Positions 61,501 through 64,000 of a stretch of DNA of 64,000 bases are shown one piece after another (the first letter of the stretch is position 1; every line of letters begins with the position of its first letter). The DNA lies in NCBI RefSeq assembly GCF_009380155.1, contig NZ_WHUV01000001.1, forward strand, positions 1,984,001 to 2,048,000, read 5' to 3'. The DNA comes from Pseudomonas piscis (lineage in GTDB: Bacteria > Pseudomonadota > Gammaproteobacteria > Pseudomonadales > Pseudomonadaceae). Under the pieces are notes generated by a model that worked only from the letters and a program-made list of their open reading frames with translations, was not told the DNA's origin and ran no database searches. The position numbers and the translations under genes are program-made.

Positions 61501-64000
61501 AATGCCCTGACCTTGGGTGGCGTGATCGGCGGGATCGGCGGCCTGATCAAGAATGGCAGCGCCGACCTTATCCTCAACGGCGCCAACGCCTACCTGGGCA
61601 ATACCACCCTCAATGCCGGCCGGTTGATCGTCGGTAACGCCAATGCCCTGGGCGGCGGTGCGTTGAATGCGGCCGCAGGCACCACCCTGGATAGCAGCAG
61701 TGCCCTGACCCTGACTAACCAGTTGAACCTTGGTGGCGGGGTCACTATCGGTGGCGGCGCCGACCTGACCCTGGCCGGGGTGGTTGGCGGGATCGGCAGC
61801 TTGATCAAGAACGGCAACGCCAACTTGACCCTGAACGGCGCCAACACCTACCAGGGCGGCACCACGCTCAACGCCGGGACCCTGACCCTGGGCAACAACA
61901 GCGCCCTGGGCAATGGGGTGTTGACTGTGGGTGGCGCGGCAAACCTGGACAGCGCACCAGGTATCAGCCTGAACAACAACCTGACCCTCAATGCCAACCT
62001 GACCCTGCCCGGCAGCAACGACCTGACCCTGGGCGGGGTGATCGGTGGTACGGGGCAATTGATCAAGAACGGCACGACCAACCTGACGCTCAACGGCATC
62101 AACACCTACCAGGGTGGCACCGCGCTCAATGCCGGGACCCTGACCCTGGGCAACAGCGGGGCCCTGGGCGCTGGCGCCCTGACCGTTGGCGGCGCCGCGA
62201 CCCTGGACAACAGCACGCCAATGGCCCTGGGCAACAACCTGACCCTCGATGCCGACCTGACCCTGGCCGGCAACAACAACCTGATCCTGGCTGGGGTGAT
62301 CGGTGGCAGTTCCGGGCTGATCAAGGACGGCCTGGCGGACCTGTCCCTGAGTGGCAACAACACCTTCAGCGGACCCTTGAATGTGCTGGCAGGCAGTGTG
62401 ACCACGCTCTCCAGCGGCGCCCTGGGCAACAGTTCCGGGGCCAATATCAGCGCGGGTGCCAGCCTCAACCTGGGCGCCAATGCCAGCCTTGGCGGGTTGA
62501 CCGGCAGCGGCTCGGTGCAACTCAGCCCCGGGGTGGCGCTGAGTGTCGGTGGAAGTAACGCCAGCTCGGTGTTCAACGGCGACCTCAGTGGCAGCGGGCA
62601 GTTGACCAAGGTCGGCAGCGGCACCCTGACCCTGGACGGCATCAATGGCCTGACCGGCAACACCCTGGTCAGCGGCGGCACCCTGAAGGTCGACGGTTCC
62701 CTGGCCAGCGGCACGGTCAACGTCGCCAGCGGCGGCACCCTGACTGGCGCCGGTTCGTTGCTGGGCGCCCTGGATGTGGCGTCCGGTGGCCATCTGGCGC
62801 TGAACTCGGGCAATACCCTGTCGGTGGGCTCGCTGGTGCTCAACAGCGGCGCCAACCTGGACGCCAACCTTGGCGCGCCGTCCACCACTTCGCTGCTCAA
62901 TGTCGGCGGCAGCCTGACCCTGGGCGGCCAACTGAACGTCAGCGATGCCGGTGGTTTCGGTGTGGGCGTTTATCGCCTGATCAACTACACCGGCAGCCTG
63001 GTGGACCTGGGCCTGAACGTGGCCAGCGTGCCATTGGGCTTCAACCTTGGCGACCTGGTGGTGCAGACCAGCGTTGGCAACCAGGTCAACCTGCTGGTGT
63101 CGGGAAGCGGCAGCAACGTGCGTTTCTGGGACGGCAGCCAGACCACGGCCAACGGCGTGGTCGATGGCGGCAGCGGCACCTGGGACTCGCTTGGCAACAA
63201 CTGGACCTCGGTCAACGGCAGCCTCAACCAGACTTGGGGCAACGGCTTCGCGGTCTTCCAGGGCACTGCGGGTACGGTCACCGTGGCCGGGGCGCAGAGT
63301 TTCACTGGCATGCAGTTCACCACCAGCGGTTATCAACTGGTGGGGGCCCCCGGTGGTTCGTTGACAGCAGTCAACGGCAGCAGCGGCAACACGGCGATTC
63401 GCGTCGATCCCGGCATGACTGCCACCCTCGGCGTGGCGATCAACGGCAGCGGGACCCTGGCCAAGCTCGACAGCGGTACCCTGGTGCTCAATGGTGCCAA
63501 CAGCTACAGCGGCGGCACTTCGCTGCAGGGCGGCACCCTGGTGGTGGGCAACAACAGCGCCCTGGGTACAGGCGCCCTGAGCACCGCCAATGGCACCACC
63601 CTGGATAGCAACACCGCGGTGACCCTGGGCAATGCCGTGACCCTGGCTGGTGCACTGAATATCGCCGGCTCCAATGCCCTGACCCTGGGCGGAGTGATCA
63701 GCGGCAACGGGAGCCTGGTCAAGAACGGCAGCGCCAGCTTGACCCTGACCGGCAACAACACCTACCTGGGGCCTACCGCGCTCAACGCCGGTGGCCTGAT
63801 CCTGGCCAGCAACACCGCCCTGGGCGGTGGTGCGCTGAACGCCGCAGCGGGTACCAGCCTGGACGCCAGCACGGCGGTCAGCCTCACCAATGTGCTCAAC
63901 CTGGCCGGCAACCTGGGCATCGGCGGTACCGCCGACCTGACCCTGGGCGGGATGATCAATGGAGCAGGCAGCCTGACCAAGAACGGTGCGGCCAACCTGA
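58525..64000 (+). CDS. Giant autotransporter with PATR beta-strand repeats (3' end missing)
   Basis: The frame is open from GTG 58525 to the window edge: more than 1,825 residues. GGAAGGAG precedes the start. A long signal region (RLGLAGLLWGLASPAAMA) exports the protein. Then comes a non-repeat domain with many Asn/Gly/Thr (about nt 58640-59750), a tandem array of 86-residue units (59755-62340), a second domain (62361-63470; includes GSGSNVRFWDGSQTTANGV) and a new array start. Units carry GxLTLNGxNTYxG and GNALTLGG, the passenger-associated transport repeat (PF12951). The C-terminal barrel is expected beyond the window. Role in adhesion or surface interaction is inferred. Confidence 0.9.
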   Translation, partial: MNARARDVLVSLSPLPLAIRLGLAGLLWGLASPAAMAACSPANPSAGSIVTCSGNATAILTNAFATSADDLTVNVNSGATFNSLLGGTAMSLTGHNITLNNSGTIDPALLGLVTLLSNGAVIGNGSAATVNINNAASGTLNGTSGILGLNLGTLNGMALNINNGAGGSTTIVNNGSIGSSALLGLTLLSADAPVVAVRGGSQVNMTNNGTLVGRVAFQASAAGNNFTNTGQITGGVSLGAGSTNSFTAVTGSSVSSGGGIGVSLGGLLGVDLTFAPTGQIDGGAGGSNTLLLQNTLGVGGGTTGSGTISSANYVNFNNLTLNSGTWTLQGPVVSGNTTLNGGVALYNNSATFGSGLLTSNGGVLQASSAGLTLNNLISLGAGGLTLQGSNDTTLAGVISGGGGLVKSGAGQLTLNGANTYTGSTTLNGGTVQVGNNQAFSTSTVTLGGAATLSAPGSVNLGNSFVLNNALSTGGVGALTLSGVLSGSAALNKGGTGSLTLSGNNTGFSGTTNLNAGSLILGNNNALGSGLLSTASGTTLDANTAINLGNALALAGNLTVGGSNALTLGGLVSGAGGLIKNGSADLVLNSANAYLGNTALNAGRLIVGNAGALSTGTLNAAAGTTLDANTALSLGNNVNLAGALTIGGTQNLGLSGQINGAGGLVKNGGASLTLSGNNGYLGNTNLNSGSLIVGSNLALGLGVLNTAAGTTLDSSTAVSLGNTLNLSGNLNLAGSNALTLGGLVTGTGGLTKNGTANLTLNGSNTYQGGTLLNGGTLTLGNSGALGSGTLTVGSAANLAGSTSLDLLNAIVLNADLTLDGLNPLILDGDISGAYGLVKNGGANLTLNGNNSYQGGTLLNAGSLTLGSATALGSGALTVGGASSLNAGSALNVGNAINLNANLTVGGSNALTLGGTIGGSAGLIKSGSSSLTLSGTNTYQGNTALNGGTLILGANGALGNGTLNAANGTSLDASTAVSIGNGLNLGGNLTIAGSNALTLGGVIGGIGGLIKNGSADLILNGANAYLGNTTLNAGRLIVGNANALGGGALNAAAGTTLDSSSALTLTNQLNLGGGVTIGGGADLTLAGVVGGIGSLIKNGNANLTLNGANTYQGGTTLNAGTLTLGNNSALGNGVLTVGGAANLDSAPGISLNNNLTLNANLTLPGSNDLTLGGVIGGTGQLIKNGTTNLTLNGINTYQGGTALNAGTLTLGNSGALGAGALTVGGAATLDNSTPMALGNNLTLDADLTLAGNNNLILAGVIGGSSGLIKDGLADLSLSGNNTFSGPLNVLAGSVTTLSSGALGNSSGANISAGASLNLGANASLGGLTGSGSVQLSPGVALSVGGSNASSVFNGDLSGSGQLTKVGSGTLTLDGINGLTGNTLVSGGTLKVDGSLASGTVNVASGGTLTGAGSLLGALDVASGGHLALNSGNTLSVGSLVLNSGANLDANLGAPSTTSLLNVGGSLTLGGQLNVSDAGGFGVGVYRLINYTGSLVDLGLNVASVPLGFNLGDLVVQTSVGNQVNLLVSGSGSNVRFWDGSQTTANGVVDGGSGTWDSLGNNWTSVNGSLNQTWGNGFAVFQGTAGTVTVAGAQSFTGMQFTTSGYQLVGAPGGSLTAVNGSSGNTAIRVDPGMTATLGVAINGSGTLAKLDSGTLVLNGANSYSGGTSLQGGTLVVGNNSALGTGALSTANGTTLDSNTAVTLGNAVTLAGALNIAGSNALTLGGVISGNGSLVKNGSASLTLTGNNTYLGPTALNAGGLILASNTALGGGALNAAAGTSLDASTAVSLTNVLNLAGNLGIGGTADLTLGGMINGAGSLTKNGAANL
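59755..62340 (+). repeat. 258-bp tandem repeats in the autotransporter passenger
   Basis: About ten units with exactly 258-base spacing between equivalent words, for example LTLNGxNTYxG codons at 60532, 60790, 61048, 61306, 61564, 61822 and 62080. One extra codon occurs early in the array. Units are diverged in third positions but nearly constant in length. A typical unit reads LTLNGANTYQGGTTLNAGTL and then GNNLTL-type strands. Confidence 0.9.
63480..64000 (+). repeat. Second block of 258-bp autotransporter repeats
   Basis: The same unit resumes at 63480 (LVLNGANSYSGG), again at 63738 (LTLTGNNTYLG) and reaches the third start at about 63990, keeping the 258-base period. It is cut by the window edge. 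Confidence 0.88.

Noticed and set aside
58507..63336. A very long open frame on the minus strand (over 1,600 codons) opposite the autotransporter
   Set aside because: It is a shadow of the repetitive, codon-biased plus-strand gene. Its product is low-complexity (Gln/Gly/Val/Ala-rich) and has no family features.
59460..63995. A ladder of about 85-codon minus-strand open frames with 258-base spacing
   Set aside because: They mirror the plus-strand 86-residue repeats; each is stopped at the same repeat position. They are useful as evidence of the period but are not genes.
59755..64000. Regular repeats considered as a CRISPR array
   Set aside because: Units are 258 bases, coding and diverged; there are no short identical repeats with unique spacers and no cas genes.

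Overview
The window looks like chromosomal DNA of a Pseudomonas of the P. fluorescens/P. protegens/P. chlororaphis group. It is GC-rich throughout. Gene order and protein features are typically pseudomonad: a quinoprotein ethanol-oxidation locus, the glycolate oxidase operon, HglS, paired arginine succinyltransferase-type subunits, AotJ- and AotO-like proteins, and DUF1302/DUF1329. REP-type palindromes fill many intergenic gaps. I see no tRNA, rRNA, prophage, transposase or CRISPR array. Two genes are cut by the window edges: a SoxYZ-like protein at the left and a giant autotransporter at the right.

Layout. 1-7.9 kb: alcohol-oxidation (ped/exa-like) locus with a SoxYZ-like carrier, metallo-beta-lactamase-fold relay protein, ExaC aldehyde dehydrogenase, an isolated pqqA-pqqB pair, ErcA and its sensor kinase. 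8-13.2 kb: VanW protein, then an ABC ATPase, an FtsX-type permease and an AttH-like lipoprotein. 13.5-18.8 kb: small unknowns, a secreted FAD oxidase, HglS (2-oxoadipate to D-2-hydroxyglutarate) and a MASE2-GGDEF cyclase. 18.9-26 kb: a leftward gene set (outer-membrane DUF1302, DUF1329, MFS carrier, creatinase-fold M24 protein, small membrane protein) facing a TetR regulator with a palindromic operator. 26-30 kb: cobalamin uptake genes under a B12 riboswitch.

30.2-37.7 kb: a leftward catabolic cluster of RpiR regulator, cysteine hydrolase, PuuA-type glutamine synthetase, N-formylglutamate amidohydrolase, PuuP-like permease and two AruF/AruG-like succinyltransferases. Its substrate is unknown and it is the best candidate here for an undescribed pathway. 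38-41.7 kb: a phosphatase with altered motif, CobF, and orphan AotJ/AotO-like proteins. 41.7-47.8 kb: membrane and secreted unknowns, an esterase, a DCC-family protein, MntH, and a LysR regulator with two YdcZ transporters.

47.8-53 kb: glcDEFG facing glcC, with two palindromic GntR/FadR-type operators. 53-55.7 kb: a small cytosolic protein, an AraC regulator, XapX protein and an MDR oxidoreductase. 55.9-58 kb: a nucleoside uptake pair (Tsx-like porin and NUP protein). From 58.5 kb to the edge: an autotransporter built from near-regular 86-residue beta repeats.

Gene identities rest on motifs and family knowledge recalled from reading; no database search was run. Start codons were chosen by ribosome-binding sites, signal peptides and overlaps with neighbours.
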